Source of the DNA: PFJX01 sp040757575
GTDB lineage: Bacteria; Pseudomonadota; Gammaproteobacteria; Burkholderiales; Thiobacillaceae
Direction: 5' to 3'
NCBI GenBank assembly: GCA_040757575.1
Contig: JBFLXA010000001.1
Location: 248,001-312,000 of the forward strand
DNA: 64,000 nt
Shown: piece after piece, positions 1 through 8,549 of the stretch
How positions within the stretch are numbered: position 1 is the stretch's first letter
How the letters are laid out: every line of letters starts with the position of its first letter
Notes under the pieces: generated by a model
Seen by the model: the letters and a program-made list of their open reading frames with translations, nothing else
Told to the model about the DNA's origin: nothing
The model's database searches: none
Made by a program: the position numbers and the translations under genes

Positions 1-67
1 CCCCCCCCTGGACGGGCACCAGGCCCGTCACCAGGGTGGCAAGTAAAACACGCACCCCTGTGCTCAC
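1..67 (-). CDS. rseB: RseB/MucB-like periplasmic regulator, N-terminus only
   Basis: Only the first 22 codons lie in the window; the gene runs off the left edge. A GTG start overlaps the TGA stop of the anti-sigma gene (GTGA). The translation reads as the basic-then-hydrophobic start of a signal peptide (MSTGVRVLLATLVTGLVPVQ). In betaproteobacteria rpoE-rseA is normally followed by rseB/mucB, a periplasmic protein that binds RseA and protects it from cleavage. The call rests on position, coupling and signal peptide, because no diagnostic domain is visible. Confidence 0.6.
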   Translation of the reverse strand, partial: MSTGVRVLLATLVTGLVPVQGG

Positions 68-606
68 CGGTGAACCTCCGCCAGGGATACCTGGGTGAAA
101 TTCATCTCCGCTGGAGCGATAACCGCCTGGGCGAAATCCTGATGAGCGGCCAGATAGGGCTGCACATCCAGGCCCGCCGGCGGTGTGTTGGCTGCCATGG
201 GCACCGGCGCTCCGGCATCTGGCAGACTGCCCCACAAGCCCCAGGTGATTGCCCCCACGGCTGCGGCGGCAAGCCACAGGAGCGGACGCCGGTCGGGCGC
301 CCGGCGCACAGGGGCGAGCACAGTGGGTTCGTGCTCCAGGGCCGCCATGACCCGGGCCGTAAAGTCTTCTTCCCTGCCAACGGGATAAAGTCCTCGCAAG
401 GCATCCCCCACGGCCATGTATTCACGGAGCCGGGCGTGACCAGCCTCCCACTCGCCTGGACTGGCAAGCAAGCGCATGGCCTCGAGGTCGTCCAGTTCGC
501 CATCCAGCAAGGCGGACCAGCGCGCCTCCTGTTCGGCGCGGGAATCCGCCGGAACAGGAGAAGCAACCATGCTTGGGGAAAGGGTTTGGGTCGCGGTCTT
601 CATCAT
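64..606 (-). CDS. rseA: RseA-type anti-sigma-E factor
   Basis: About 180 aa, a single-pass inner-membrane protein expected to hold RpoE inactive until regulated proteolysis releases it. The N-terminal part carries the anti-sigma pattern RWSALLDGELDDLEAMRLL, followed by a helical cytoplasmic region, one membrane segment (RPLLWLAAAAVGAITWGLWG) and a short periplasmic tail. I placed the start at the MM pair at 606/603, just after the rpoE stop, not at the longer open frame that runs back into rpoE. Gene order rpoE-rseA-rseB is the usual one. Sequence similarity in this family is weak, so the call leans on architecture and context. Confidence 0.85.
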   Translation of the reverse strand: MMKTATQTLSPSMVASPVPADSRAEQEARWSALLDGELDDLEAMRLLASPGEWEAGHARLREYMAVGDALRGLYPVGREEDFTARVMAALEHEPTVLAPVRRAPDRRPLLWLAAAAVGAITWGLWGSLPDAGAPVPMAANTPPAGLDVQPYLAAHQDFAQAVIAPAEMNFTQVSLAEVHR

Positions 607-608
607 GC

Positions 609-1208
609 TTACCACCTTCGATCTTCCGATGTGCCCAGGATAGGGCGGAGCTTGCTGGCGATGGCCTCCCGGGCCCGGAAGATCCGGGAACGGACGGTGC
701 CTATGGGGCAACCCATCGCCTCAGCTATTTCCTCATAACTCATGCCTTCGATCTCTCGCAGGGTGATGGCCTGTCGCAACTCTTCTGGCAGGGCCTCCAC
801 CGCTTCGTTAACGGCATAGGCCACTTGTTTGGAAAGAAGTTCCGATTCCGGCGTACTGATGTCCTGGGCCATCAACCGTTCGTCCGGTTCGTCCTCGTCG
901 TTGAGGGCCTGGTCGGATATGGTGGGCATGTTGCGCCCCCGGGCCGCCAAGTGGTTTTTGGCCGTATTGACGGCAATGCGGTAAAGCCAGGTATAAAACG
1001 CAGCATCCCCCCGGAACTGGGGCAGGGCCCGGTAAGCCTTGATGAAGGCCTCCTGGGCGATGTCCTCCACTTCGTCGGGATCCCTCACCATGCGGGACAG
1101 CAGGCGCAGGAGCTTGCGGCGGTATTTCTCCACCAGCAGCCCATAGGCCCGCTTGTCGCCCTGGCGCACCCTTTCCACCAACTGGAGATCGGCTTCCCGC
1201 TCGCTCAC
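609..1208 (-). CDS. rpoE: RNA polymerase sigma-E factor (ECF, RpoE/AlgU type)
   Basis: 199 aa, the normal length for RpoE. Region 2 (DPDEVEDIAQEAFIKAYRAL, then the FYTWLYRIAVNTAKNHL stretch) recognises the -10 element; region 4 (YEEIAEAMGCPIGTVRSRIF) is the helix-turn-helix for the -35 element. It directs the envelope-stress response and is followed at once by its presumed antagonist rseA. A good ribosome site (AAGAGGAA) precedes the ATG. It is divergent from nadB, an arrangement common in betaproteobacteria. A possible -10 (TATACT, minus strand, 1276-1281) lies in the shared upstream region, but I see no clear autoregulatory sigma-E promoter. Confidence 0.96.
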   Translation of the reverse strand: MSEREADLQLVERVRQGDKRAYGLLVEKYRRKLLRLLSRMVRDPDEVEDIAQEAFIKAYRALPQFRGDAAFYTWLYRIAVNTAKNHLAARGRNMPTISDQALNDEDEPDERLMAQDISTPESELLSKQVAYAVNEAVEALPEELRQAITLREIEGMSYEEIAEAMGCPIGTVRSRIFRAREAIASKLRPILGTSEDRRW

Positions 1209-1352
1209 ATTTCCTCTTGTCTATGTTGAGATGCCATCCGGCAAAGCTGCCGGCTATGATTTCCCGGCCGGCGCGAGTATAACCGGCGGCCAGTAGCCAT
1301 GGCTCACCACGCCGGGCCAGGATGCCCCGCTCCACTGCCACGTTTCCCAGAC

Positions 1353-2927
1353 ATGCTCCGTTACGACGTCCTCATCATCGGTTCCGGCCTGGCGGCCAGC
1401 ACCCTGGCCCTGTCCCTGCCGGCAGGGTTGCGCATTGCCCTGGTCACCAAGAAACAGCCCCTGGACAGTGCCAGCGCCTGGGCCCAAGGGGGCATCGCAG
1501 CGGTCATGGGCCAGGGGGACTCCTTTGCCGAACACGTGCAGGACACCCTGGTGGCCGGTGCGGGCCTGTGCGACGAAGCCGTGGTACGCCAGGTGGTGGA
1601 GGCCGCACCCGCCGCCTTGGCCTGGCTCATCGACCAGGGCGTGACCTTCGACCGGCTAGCCGACGGCTACCACCTCACCCGGGAAGGGGGTCATTCCCAC
1701 CGGCGGGTGATGCACGTGGCCGACGCCACAGGTCACGTGGTCCAGGAAACCCTCTTGGACCGGGTGCGGGCCCGCCCCGGGATCACCGTGCTGGAACAGC
1801 ATATCGCCGTGGACCTGATCACAGACCGCCATCTGGGCCAGACCAGCGGCCCGGGCCGGGCCTATGGCGCCTATGTGCTGGACACGCTCCGGGACCAGGT
1901 GCTGACAGTGGAAGCTGCCCACACAGTGCTGGCCACCGGCGGTGCGGGCAAAGCCTTCCTCTACACCACCAACCCGGACACGGCCACGGGCGACGGCATC
2001 GCCATGGCCTGGCGGGCAGGGTGTCGGGTGGCGGACCTGGAATTCGTACAGTTCCACCCCACCTGCCTCTACCACCCCCACGCAAAATCCTTCCTCATCA
2101 CCGAGGCCATGCGGGGCGAAGGGGCCCTGTTGCGCCTGCCGGATGGCAGCCGATTCATGCCGGAACACGACGAACGGGCGGAACTGGCCCCCCGGGACGT
2201 GGTGGCCCGGGCCATCGACTTCGAGATGAAGAAACGGGGCCTGGACTGCGTCTACCTGGACATTACCCACAAGCCGGCCAAGTTCATCGTCAGCCATTTC
2301 CCCAACATCCACGCCCGCTGCCTGGAACTGGGCCTGGACATCACCCGGGAATGGATACCGGTGGCCCCCGCCGCCCACTACACCTGCGGCGGGGTAGTGG
2401 TAGACAAAGCCGGACGCACGGATGTGGCCAACCTGTACGCCATCGGCGAAACCAGTTGCACCGGCCTCCACGGCGCCAACCGGCTGGCATCCAACTCCCT
2501 GCTGGAATGCCTGGTCTACGGCCGAGCGGCCGCTGCAGACATCGCCTCGGCCTCGACGCCGCCGACTGTTTCGCTGCCGGACTGGGACGAAAGCCGGGTG
2601 ACGGATGCGGACGAGGAGATCGTTATCGCCCACAACTGGCACGAACTGCGCCGCTTCATGTGGGACTACGTGGGCATCGTACGCACCAGCAAGCGGCTGG
2701 AGCGGGCCAGCCACCGGCTGAAACTGCTGACCGACGAGATCAACGAGTTCTACAGCAACTTCCGCATCAGCAACGACCTGATCGAGCTGCGCAACCTGGT
2801 GCTGACCGCAGACCTGATGGTGCGTTGCGCCAAGCTGCGCCACGAAAGCCGGGGGCTACATGCCTCCCGGGACTACCCGGACCTCCTGCCGGAGGCTCGC
2901 AACACGGTGCTCACCCCCGGAGACTAG
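1353..2927 (+). CDS. nadB: L-aspartate oxidase
   Basis: 524 aa. It oxidises L-aspartate to iminoaspartate with FAD as the first step of NAD synthesis. The N-terminus has the dinucleotide-binding motif (DVLIIGSGLAAS), followed by the fumarate reductase/succinate dehydrogenase flavoprotein core: SAWAQGGIAAV, EFVQFHPT, and HYTCGGVVVD with the active-site region. The C-terminal helical domain contains the conserved NDLIELRNLVLTADLM stretch. I start at MLRYDVLIIGSG, because the 18 codons upstream look like non-coding leader. It converges on pepA, with a hairpin between the stops. Confidence 0.96.
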   Translation: MLRYDVLIIGSGLAASTLALSLPAGLRIALVTKKQPLDSASAWAQGGIAAVMGQGDSFAEHVQDTLVAGAGLCDEAVVRQVVEAAPAALAWLIDQGVTFDRLADGYHLTREGGHSHRRVMHVADATGHVVQETLLDRVRARPGITVLEQHIAVDLITDRHLGQTSGPGRAYGAYVLDTLRDQVLTVEAAHTVLATGGAGKAFLYTTNPDTATGDGIAMAWRAGCRVADLEFVQFHPTCLYHPHAKSFLITEAMRGEGALLRLPDGSRFMPEHDERAELAPRDVVARAIDFEMKKRGLDCVYLDITHKPAKFIVSHFPNIHARCLELGLDITREWIPVAPAAHYTCGGVVVDKAGRTDVANLYAIGETSCTGLHGANRLASNSLLECLVYGRAAAADIASASTPPTVSLPDWDESRVTDADEEIVIAHNWHELRRFMWDYVGIVRTSKRLERASHRLKLLTDEINEFYSNFRISNDLIELRNLVLTADLMVRCAKLRHESRGLHASRDYPDLLPEARNTVLTPGD

Positions 2928-2935
2928 CCGGGGGT
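2913..2935. other. GC-rich hairpin between convergent nadB and pepA
   Basis: Inverted repeat with 8-bp arms ACCCCCGG (2913-2920) and CCGGGGGT (2928-2935), spanning the nadB stop. Neither strand shows a T-tract after it, so it is only a weak candidate for a shared terminator. Confidence 0.35.
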
Positions 2936-2941
2936 AAAACC

Positions 2942-4435
2942 TCATGCCTGGCCGGCCCGCTTTGCCAGGAAATGCACCAGCAGGGGCACGGGGCGGCCGG
3001 TGGCGCCCTTGTCCTTGCCACTCTTCCAGGCAGTGCCGGCGATATCCAGGTGGGCCCAGTGGTATTTCTCGGCAAACCGGGACAAGAAACAGGCGGCGGT
3101 GATGGTACCGCCGGGACGGCCACCGATATTGGCCATGTCGGCGAAATTACTCTTCAACTGTTCCTGGTAGTCGTCCCACAGGGGCAGTTGCCAACAACGG
3201 TCATGGACCGATTCGCCGGCCTGGACCAGTTCCCGGGCCAGGGGGTCGTGGTTGGCCAGCAGGCCCGTGGCCACATGACCCAGTGCAATGACACAGGCTC
3301 CGGTGAGGGTAGCCACGTCCACCACGCAGGCAGGCTCGTAGCGCTCGGCATAGGTCAGGGCATCGCAGAGGATCAGTCGGCCTTCCGCGTCGGTGTTAAG
3401 CACTTCGATGGTCTGGCCTGACATGGATTTCACCACGTCCCCGGGTTTATTGGCCCGGCCGGATGGCAGGTTCTCGCAGGTAGGGACAAGGCCCACCACG
3501 TTCAGGGGCAGCTTCAGTTCCGCAGCCGCCTGCATGGTCCCCAGCACCGACGCCGCGCCACACATGTCGTATTTCATCTCGTCCATCTCGGCTGCCGGCT
3601 TCAGGGAGATACCACCAGAATCGAAGGTGATGCCCTTGCCCACCAGTACCACGGGCTTGTCGCCCTTCTTGCCACCGCTGTGTTCAAGGACGATGAAGCG
3701 GGGCGGCTCGTCGCTGCCCTTGGCCACGGAGAGGAAAGAGCCCATGCCCAGCTTTTCGATCTGGCCCCGGTCCAGTACCTGGACCTTGAGCCCCCCCGCC
3801 TTGGCCATGCCTTTGGCCTGGTCAGCCAGGTAGGAAGGGGTGCAGACGTTGCCGGGCAGGTTGCCCAGATCCTTGGCCAGGGCCATGCCGGCGGCGATGG
3901 CGCTGCCACGGGCCGCAGCTGCCGTGGCCGGCGCCACGTCGCCCCGTTTGGGCACGGACAGGGCCAGCTTGCGCAAGCCTTTCCTGCCTTCGTCCGGTTT
4001 GCTCTTCATCTGGTCGAAACGGTAGACCACCTCTTCCGCCATCAATACTGCCTGTTCCACGCACCAGGCCAGGTCCCGCTTTTTCACGGCCAGTTCGGTC
4101 AGGTATAGGTGGGCTTCTACCAGGCCAAGGTCATTCAGTGCACGGACAGCAGCCCGCAGGGCATCCCGGAAAGCCTTGTCGTGCAGATCCTTTTCCTTGC
4201 CCAAGCCAACCAGCAGCACCCGTTCGGCAGTGATGCCGGGCACCTTGTGGAGCAGGAGGGTGGCGCCCGTCTTGCCGTCCATGTCGCCACGCCTGAGAAT
4301 GTCGGCCAGATAGCCTTGGGCAGCCTGATCCAGAATCTGGCCCGCCAGGCTCAGTTTCCTGTTTTCGAATACACCCACCGCCAAGCAGGCGGTGCGTTGC
4401 TTTTCCGGGCTGCCACTTTTGATGCTGAATTCCAT
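2942..4435 (-). CDS. pepA: Leucyl aminopeptidase, M17 family
   Basis: 497 aa, the usual PepA length. This is a cytosolic hexameric metallopeptidase that removes N-terminal residues; in E. coli the same protein also acts in Xer recombination and carAB control. The C-terminal catalytic domain has the metal-binding stretch GKGITFDSGGISLKP and the family signature NTDAEGRLIL. The N-terminal alpha/beta domain is present. It is divergent from lptF across about 90 bp, a neighbourhood common in betaproteobacteria, where holC and valS often follow pepA. Here holC-valS sits about 50 kb away. Confidence 0.97.
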   Translation of the reverse strand: MEFSIKSGSPEKQRTACLAVGVFENRKLSLAGQILDQAAQGYLADILRRGDMDGKTGATLLLHKVPGITAERVLLVGLGKEKDLHDKAFRDALRAAVRALNDLGLVEAHLYLTELAVKKRDLAWCVEQAVLMAEEVVYRFDQMKSKPDEGRKGLRKLALSVPKRGDVAPATAAAARGSAIAAGMALAKDLGNLPGNVCTPSYLADQAKGMAKAGGLKVQVLDRGQIEKLGMGSFLSVAKGSDEPPRFIVLEHSGGKKGDKPVVLVGKGITFDSGGISLKPAAEMDEMKYDMCGAASVLGTMQAAAELKLPLNVVGLVPTCENLPSGRANKPGDVVKSMSGQTIEVLNTDAEGRLILCDALTYAERYEPACVVDVATLTGACVIALGHVATGLLANHDPLARELVQAGESVHDRCWQLPLWDDYQEQLKSNFADMANIGGRPGGTITAACFLSRFAEKYHWAHLDIAGTAWKSGKDKGATGRPVPLLVHFLAKRAGQA

Positions 4436-4525
4436 GAAGTTCTCCGCGATTCCGATTGGGGCGCCAGCTGGCGTGCCGGGAGATTATTGGTGGCCCGGCA
4501 TGTCTAGTCAAAGCGGACGGTGCTG

Positions 4526-5596
4526 ATGCGCCGATTCGATCGTGCCCTGACCCGGGAAATGGCCGCCATGACGGCCAGTGCCTTTGTCGCCCTGCTGGCG
4601 ATCTTCCTGGTGGTGATCCTGGTGCGGGTGATGGGCCGGGCCGCCGTGGGCGACCTGGGGGCCGGTGACGTACTGCCCCTGCTGGCCTTCGGGGTGTTGC
4701 GCTACCTGCCCGTACTGCTGTCCCTGGCCCTGTTCATCGGCGTGTTCATGAGCCTGTCCCGGATCTGGCGCGACAGCGAAGCCGTGATCTGGATGGGCGG
4801 CGGCGTGGGGCCTCTGGGCTGGATACGCCCGGTGCTGCTGTTCTCCCTGCCCATGGTTCTGTTCATCGGCCTGGTGAGCCTGGAGGGCCTGCCGTGGACG
4901 GCCCGTAAGCAGGCGGAATATGAGCGGGTGCTTGAGTCCAGGGATGAGGTCTCCACCCTGGCGCCAGGCATGTTCACCGAATTCGCCGACGGCCAGCGTG
5001 TGCACTTCGTGGAAACCCTGTCCACCACCACCCAGCGGGTGAGCAACGTGTTCGTCCAGTCCCAAATCCACGGCCGCAGCGGAGTCATGGTAGCCAGGGA
5101 AGGTCATGTGGAAACGATGGAAAACGGCGAACGCTATCTGGTTCTGGCCGGGGGGCGGCGTTATGAAGGCGTTCCCGGGACTGCGGATTTCCGCATGGTG
5201 GAATTCGAAACCTACAGCGTGCGCATCCAGCCCCAGGCCATCGAGGAAATCGCCCGCCGGCCCCGGGTGCTGACCGTGGCCGAACTGCTGGCCACCGCCA
5301 CCCCGGCACAGATGGGCGAACTGGTCTGGCGCATCGGTTTTCCCCTCAGTGCCCTGCTGCTGACCCTGCTTGCCGTACCCATGAGTTACGTCAACCCCCG
5401 GGCTGGAAAATCCATGAATGTGGTATTCGCCATTCTGATCTACGTGGCCTACAACAATTTCGTTGGTCTCTCGGAAGGTTGGGTAAGCCGCGGCAAAATG
5501 GACCCGGCGGATGCGTTGGGCCTGGTCCACGGCGGCATGCTGGTAATGTTGCTGATGTTCTATTGGCAACGATTCCGGGGACCCTGGTCCCGATGA
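4526..5596 (+). CDS. lptF: LPS export permease LptF
   Basis: 356 aa (or 358 with a GTG start at 4520). LptF and LptG are the inner-membrane permeases of the LptB2FG ABC transporter that extracts LPS. The N-terminal segments (FVALLAIFLVVILVRVMG, VLRYLPVLLSLALFIGVFMS), a central periplasmic beta-jellyroll and C-terminal segments (RIGFPLSALLLTLLAVPMSYV) match the YjgP/YjgQ fold. The ATG at 4526 places RRFDRAL as the expected amphipathic start. Its stop overlaps the lptG start (ATGA), so the two are translationally coupled. Confidence 0.94.
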   Translation: MRRFDRALTREMAAMTASAFVALLAIFLVVILVRVMGRAAVGDLGAGDVLPLLAFGVLRYLPVLLSLALFIGVFMSLSRIWRDSEAVIWMGGGVGPLGWIRPVLLFSLPMVLFIGLVSLEGLPWTARKQAEYERVLESRDEVSTLAPGMFTEFADGQRVHFVETLSTTTQRVSNVFVQSQIHGRSGVMVAREGHVETMENGERYLVLAGGRRYEGVPGTADFRMVEFETYSVRIQPQAIEEIARRPRVLTVAELLATATPAQMGELVWRIGFPLSALLLTLLAVPMSYVNPRAGKSMNVVFAILIYVAYNNFVGLSEGWVSRGKMDPADALGLVHGGMLVMLLMFYWQRFRGPWSR

Positions 5597-6663
5597 GCAT
5601 CCTTTTCCGCTATCTCAGCCGGGAAATCCTGGTGGCCGGGGGACTGGCCCTGGCCATCCTTCTGGGCCTGTTCACCTTCTTCGACTTCATCGCCGAGCTG
5701 GGGGATGCGCATACCGATACCTACACCCCCCTCGTGGCCCTCGCCTTTGTCACCCTCAACACCCCGGTACGGCTTTACGAACTGGTCCCGGTGGCCTTGC
5801 TCATCGGCGCCCTGTTCGCCTGGAACCGGCTGGCCCTGTCATCAGAATTTGCCGTCATGCGCACGGCGGGGCTTTCCCTCCCACGGCTGGTGACCTGGAT
5901 GATCCTGCTGGGCCTTGCGGTGGGGGGGGTGGCCCTGCTCCTGGGGGAATACGTCACACCCCACGCGGAGCGGATGGCCAAGCAGCTCAAGGCCCGGGCC
6001 ACTACCGGCGTGGTAGCCCGGGAGTTCAGGACCGGCCTGTGGGCCAAGGATGGCGGCACCTTCATCAACGTACGAGAGATGCGCCCGGATGCCTCACTGC
6101 ATGGCATCCGCCTGTTCGTCTTCGACGCGAATTTCCATCTCAAGGCCATCCGCCACGCAGAAGAAGCGGTATGGTCTTCCGGGCGCTGGACCCTGCTGCA
6201 GGTGACGGAAACCCTGATCTCCCAAGACCAGACCCGGACCACCCGCCTGCCGGACCAGGTCTGGTCATCCGCCGTCACGCCGGACTTGCTGTCCGTGCTC
6301 ATGGTCGCCCCGGAACGGATGTCCATCGCCACCCTCAACGCATACGTGGACCACCTGCGGGAGAATCGCCAGGATGCCGGGCGCTACGAGATCGCGCTGT
6401 GGAACAAGATCATCTACCCCCTGGCCGGTCCCATCATGCTCATGCTGGCCCTGGCCTTTGCCTACCGTCCGCCCCGCAGCGGCGGCGCCGGGGGTCGCCT
6501 GCTGATCGGAGTCCTGCTGGGCCTGGGATTCCATCTGTCCAACCGCCTGGTGGGCCAGACGGTGCAGTTACTGGACTGGCCCCCGCCCGTGGCCGCCCTG
6601 GTGCCCATGGCAGTCATTGGCACCCTGGCCTGCCTGGCTCTCTGGCATCTGGACCGTCGCTAA
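5593..6663 (+). CDS. lptG: LPS export permease LptG
   Basis: 356 aa, the partner of LptF in LPS extraction. It begins MSILFRYLSREILVAG with an ATGA overlap on lptF; the upstream in-frame extension is lptF shadow. Membrane segments occur near the N-terminus (LALAILLGLFTFFDFIAELG, plus two more before about residue 110) and at the C-terminus (LAGPIMLMLALAFAYRP and two more), separated by the periplasmic jellyroll domain (about residues 120-270). It converges on the RDD-family gene, with only 3 bases between the stops. Confidence 0.95.
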   Translation: MSILFRYLSREILVAGGLALAILLGLFTFFDFIAELGDAHTDTYTPLVALAFVTLNTPVRLYELVPVALLIGALFAWNRLALSSEFAVMRTAGLSLPRLVTWMILLGLAVGGVALLLGEYVTPHAERMAKQLKARATTGVVAREFRTGLWAKDGGTFINVREMRPDASLHGIRLFVFDANFHLKAIRHAEEAVWSSGRWTLLQVTETLISQDQTRTTRLPDQVWSSAVTPDLLSVLMVAPERMSIATLNAYVDHLRENRQDAGRYEIALWNKIIYPLAGPIMLMLALAFAYRPPRSGGAGGRLLIGVLLGLGFHLSNRLVGQTVQLLDWPPPVAALVPMAVIGTLACLALWHLDRR

Positions 6664-6666
6664 GGG

Positions 6667-7089
6667 TTATTTCAGGGGCGCACGGCGAACCAGCCGTGTC
6701 CCCGCCAGCCGATCCTGCAAAAACTGGCGACCTGGGTCCAGGTAGGCAGCCCACCAGCCCAGACCAAGCAATATCAGGTTGAGACAAGCAAGCAGAAACC
6801 GCAGCCCCGCTTGTCCCCAGCTCACCCGCCCCCCTTCCGCAGAAACCAGTTCAAACCCCCAGGTCTTCATGGCCAGGGTCTGGCCCTTGCGCCAGAACAG
6901 GGTGAAATAGCCAGCCACTACCAGCAGCACATAGGCCTGGGTCAGGGGTACCGCCAGGACAGGTGCCAGATGCCGGGTCAGGCCGACAAAAGGAAAGGCG
7001 GCAGCAAACACCACGGCCACCACCAGCAGGCCGTCATAGACGACACAGGCCAGCCGCCGGGCGACGGAAGGCGGAGCCGCTAAGCTCAC
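6667..7089 (-). CDS. RDD-family membrane protein
   Basis: 140 aa. The RDD family is named for conserved Arg/Asp residues: here RR in VARRLACVVYDGLL and the D of QDRLAGTRLV near the C-terminus. Three to four membrane segments are visible (GLLVVAVVFAAAFPFVGL, AYVLLVVAGYFTLFW, FLLACLNLILLGLGWWAAYL). The molecular role is not established; some family members act in ion transport. It is the last gene of the minus-strand set beginning with the sigma factor at 8418, overlapping its neighbour by 4 bp. Confidence 0.88.
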   Translation of the reverse strand: MSLAAPPSVARRLACVVYDGLLVVAVVFAAAFPFVGLTRHLAPVLAVPLTQAYVLLVVAGYFTLFWRKGQTLAMKTWGFELVSAEGGRVSWGQAGLRFLLACLNLILLGLGWWAAYLDPGRQFLQDRLAGTRLVRRAPLK

Positions 7090-7484
7090 GGCCGTGTCGT
7101 ACCCGCAGCCGGGGCATCGAACTCATTGCACAGGGCATCCAGCCAGCGCTGCTTGATCTTGTTCTGGTCTTCTTCCGACAAGGTCTGGATGCGACTCAGA
7201 TTCTGGCGCGCTGCGTGGCGCTGTTCCGGCGTAAGCTGGGCCCAGGACCGCAGGCGCTTCTGAAGCAGTTGCTGCTTCTGGGGGGACAGGCTCGGGTAGC
7301 TTTTCGCCACCAACAGCAAGCGAGACTGTTGCTCGGCGGGAAATCGGTTCCAGTCCTGGGCCAGGGGGGCCAGAGCCGTACGGTCGGCGGCGCTGAGTTC
7401 GGACCAGGAGCGCTGTCCACCCGCCCAGGCCGGCAGACCGACCAACCCCAGGAAGAACACCAGCATCAGGAATCGCGCAGGCAT
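7086..7484 (-). CDS. DUF3106-type secreted protein
   Basis: 132 aa with an N-terminal signal peptide (FLMLVFFLGLVGLPAWA). The mature part is rich in helical repeats of the form W-x-LSxxxR/xLxPLAxxWxxxxxxxxxxxL, with SLSPQKQQLLQKRLRSWAQL as the clearest copy, which is the DUF3106 pattern. I start at MPARFLML (7484), because the longer open frame is the shadow of DUF3619. It overlaps the upstream gene by 19 bp and the downstream gene by 4 bp, so the group is one operon. Probably periplasmic; function unknown. Confidence 0.82.
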   Translation of the reverse strand: MPARFLMLVFFLGLVGLPAWAGGQRSWSELSAADRTALAPLAQDWNRFPAEQQSRLLLVAKSYPSLSPQKQQLLQKRLRSWAQLTPEQRHAARQNLSRIQTLSEEDQNKIKQRWLDALCNEFDAPAAGTTRP

Positions 7485-7858
7485 ACTGCCTCCACATTTT
7501 CCTGGGTCACCAGGCTCCAGTCGGCAAAAACCTGGGGGGGCAACTCGCCCGTTAGCAGCAGGACGTCCAGCTCGCCGCTCTCCAGGCTGGCCGGGGCCTG
7601 CCGGGGACCAGGCTGCATCCACACCCATACCAGCACCCCCAGCAGCAGCAATACGCCAGCTGCGATCAGGCCGGGATGGCGGCTCAAGGCCAGGGTACCG
7701 CCCCCCACGTGGCGGGCGGACAAGGCCGCCATGGCCTGGCGCCTCCGGTCGTACAAGGCGGCACAAGTGGCCGGAGGCAGATCCCGGACCCCCTCATCGA
7801 GGGCCGCCACCCACTTTTTTGCGGATCTTTCCGCCGCGTGCGTGTCGTTTTCGTTCAT
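7466..7858 (-). CDS. DUF3619-type membrane protein, possible anti-sigma partner
   Basis: 130 aa with one membrane segment (LIAAGVLLLLGVLVWVWM, about residues 65-82). The N-terminal cytoplasmic part (KKWVAALDEGVRDLPPATCAA) resembles DUF3619. It is encoded directly behind an ECF-type sigma gene with a 4-bp overlap, which is the position and topology of an anti-sigma factor. That role is inference from context; no anti-sigma domain can be recognised by eye. Confidence 0.78.
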   Translation of the reverse strand: MNENDTHAAERSAKKWVAALDEGVRDLPPATCAALYDRRRQAMAALSARHVGGGTLALSRHPGLIAAGVLLLLGVLVWVWMQPGPRQAPASLESGELDVLLLTGELPPQVFADWSLVTQENVEAVCLRDS

Positions 7859-8418
7859 GGCTCGATGCCCATTTCCTTCAGCTTGAGGGCCAGTGCATTG
7901 ACGGCCCGGAAACTGTGAGTTTTCACACTACCTTGACTGCAACCCATGGTTTTTGCCGTTTCCGCCACATCCAGGCCTTCCCAGTAACGTAACAGAAAGG
8001 CCTCCCGTTGACGTCTGGGCAGTTCCGACAAGGCTTTTTCTATGAGCGCCAGGTGCTGATTCTGAGACACCTCCTGCTCGGGGGAGGCTGAAACATAGCC
8101 CTCCGTCCCCGCCGCCAGGCTTTCCAGGGTTTCCGTGTTGTCCTCGTCCTTGTCACGAAGGGGAGACACCAGTCGCACCCAGAAATCCCGCACCTTGGCG
8201 CGGCGGAAATGGTCGTGGATGGCGTTCTGCAGAATGCGGTGGAACAGCATGGGCAGCTCCTGGACCGGCTTGTCCCCGTAGCTTTCCACCAGCTTCATCA
8301 TGGCGTTCTGCACCACATCCAGGGCTGCATGATGGTCATGGATGGCATAGAGTGCGTGCTTGTAGGCGCGCCGCTCCACTTCCGCCAGGAAATGATCGAT
8401 TTCCAGATTGGTGGCCAC
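7855..8418 (-). CDS. ECF-type RNA polymerase sigma factor (second system)
   Basis: 187 aa from a GTG start. Region 2 is seen in ALDVVQNAMMKLVESYGD and FHRILQNAIHDHFRRAK; region 4 is LPRRQREAFLLRYWEGLDV followed by ETAKTMGCSQGSVKTHSFRA, a clear helix-turn-helix. It differs from RpoE, so this is a separate regulon. It heads an operon with DUF3619, DUF3106 and RDD membrane proteins and is divergent from rplU. The start is uncertain: the frame stays open to 8505, which would overlap the rplU promoter, and no strong ribosome site marks the GTG at 8418. Confidence 0.88.
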   Translation of the reverse strand: MATNLEIDHFLAEVERRAYKHALYAIHDHHAALDVVQNAMMKLVESYGDKPVQELPMLFHRILQNAIHDHFRRAKVRDFWVRLVSPLRDKDEDNTETLESLAAGTEGYVSASPEQEVSQNQHLALIEKALSELPRRQREAFLLRYWEGLDVAETAKTMGCSQGSVKTHSFRAVNALALKLKEMGIEP

Positions 8419-8481
8419 GGGGTTCCAGGAGGGTTTGTTGCATCTATATATACCAAAGCTTGCCCGGGTCTGTGCATTGAT

Positions 8482-8510
8482 TTGCAAAGAGAAAGGCCTT
8501 CGCATACAAT
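8482..8510 (+). promoter_or_regulatory. Sigma-70 promoter of rplU-rpmA
   Basis: A -35 element TTGCAA (8482-8487), a 17-bp spacer and a -10 element TACAAT (8505-8510) lie about 40 bp ahead of rplU. Spacing and both hexamers are close to consensus, as expected for a ribosomal-protein operon. Confidence 0.75.
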
Positions 8511-8549
8511 GCCGCGTTTTCCGAATCGACCCAGTAACTGGAGACAGGC

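Noticed and set aside
1276..1281. TATACT on the minus strand as the rpoE -10
   Set aside because: No -35 of either sigma-70 or sigma-E type at the right distance.
1322..3421. 699-aa plus-strand frame across nadB and pepA
   Set aside because: Pro/Gly/Arg-rich shadow in the second frame of nadB that also crosses a convergent gene.
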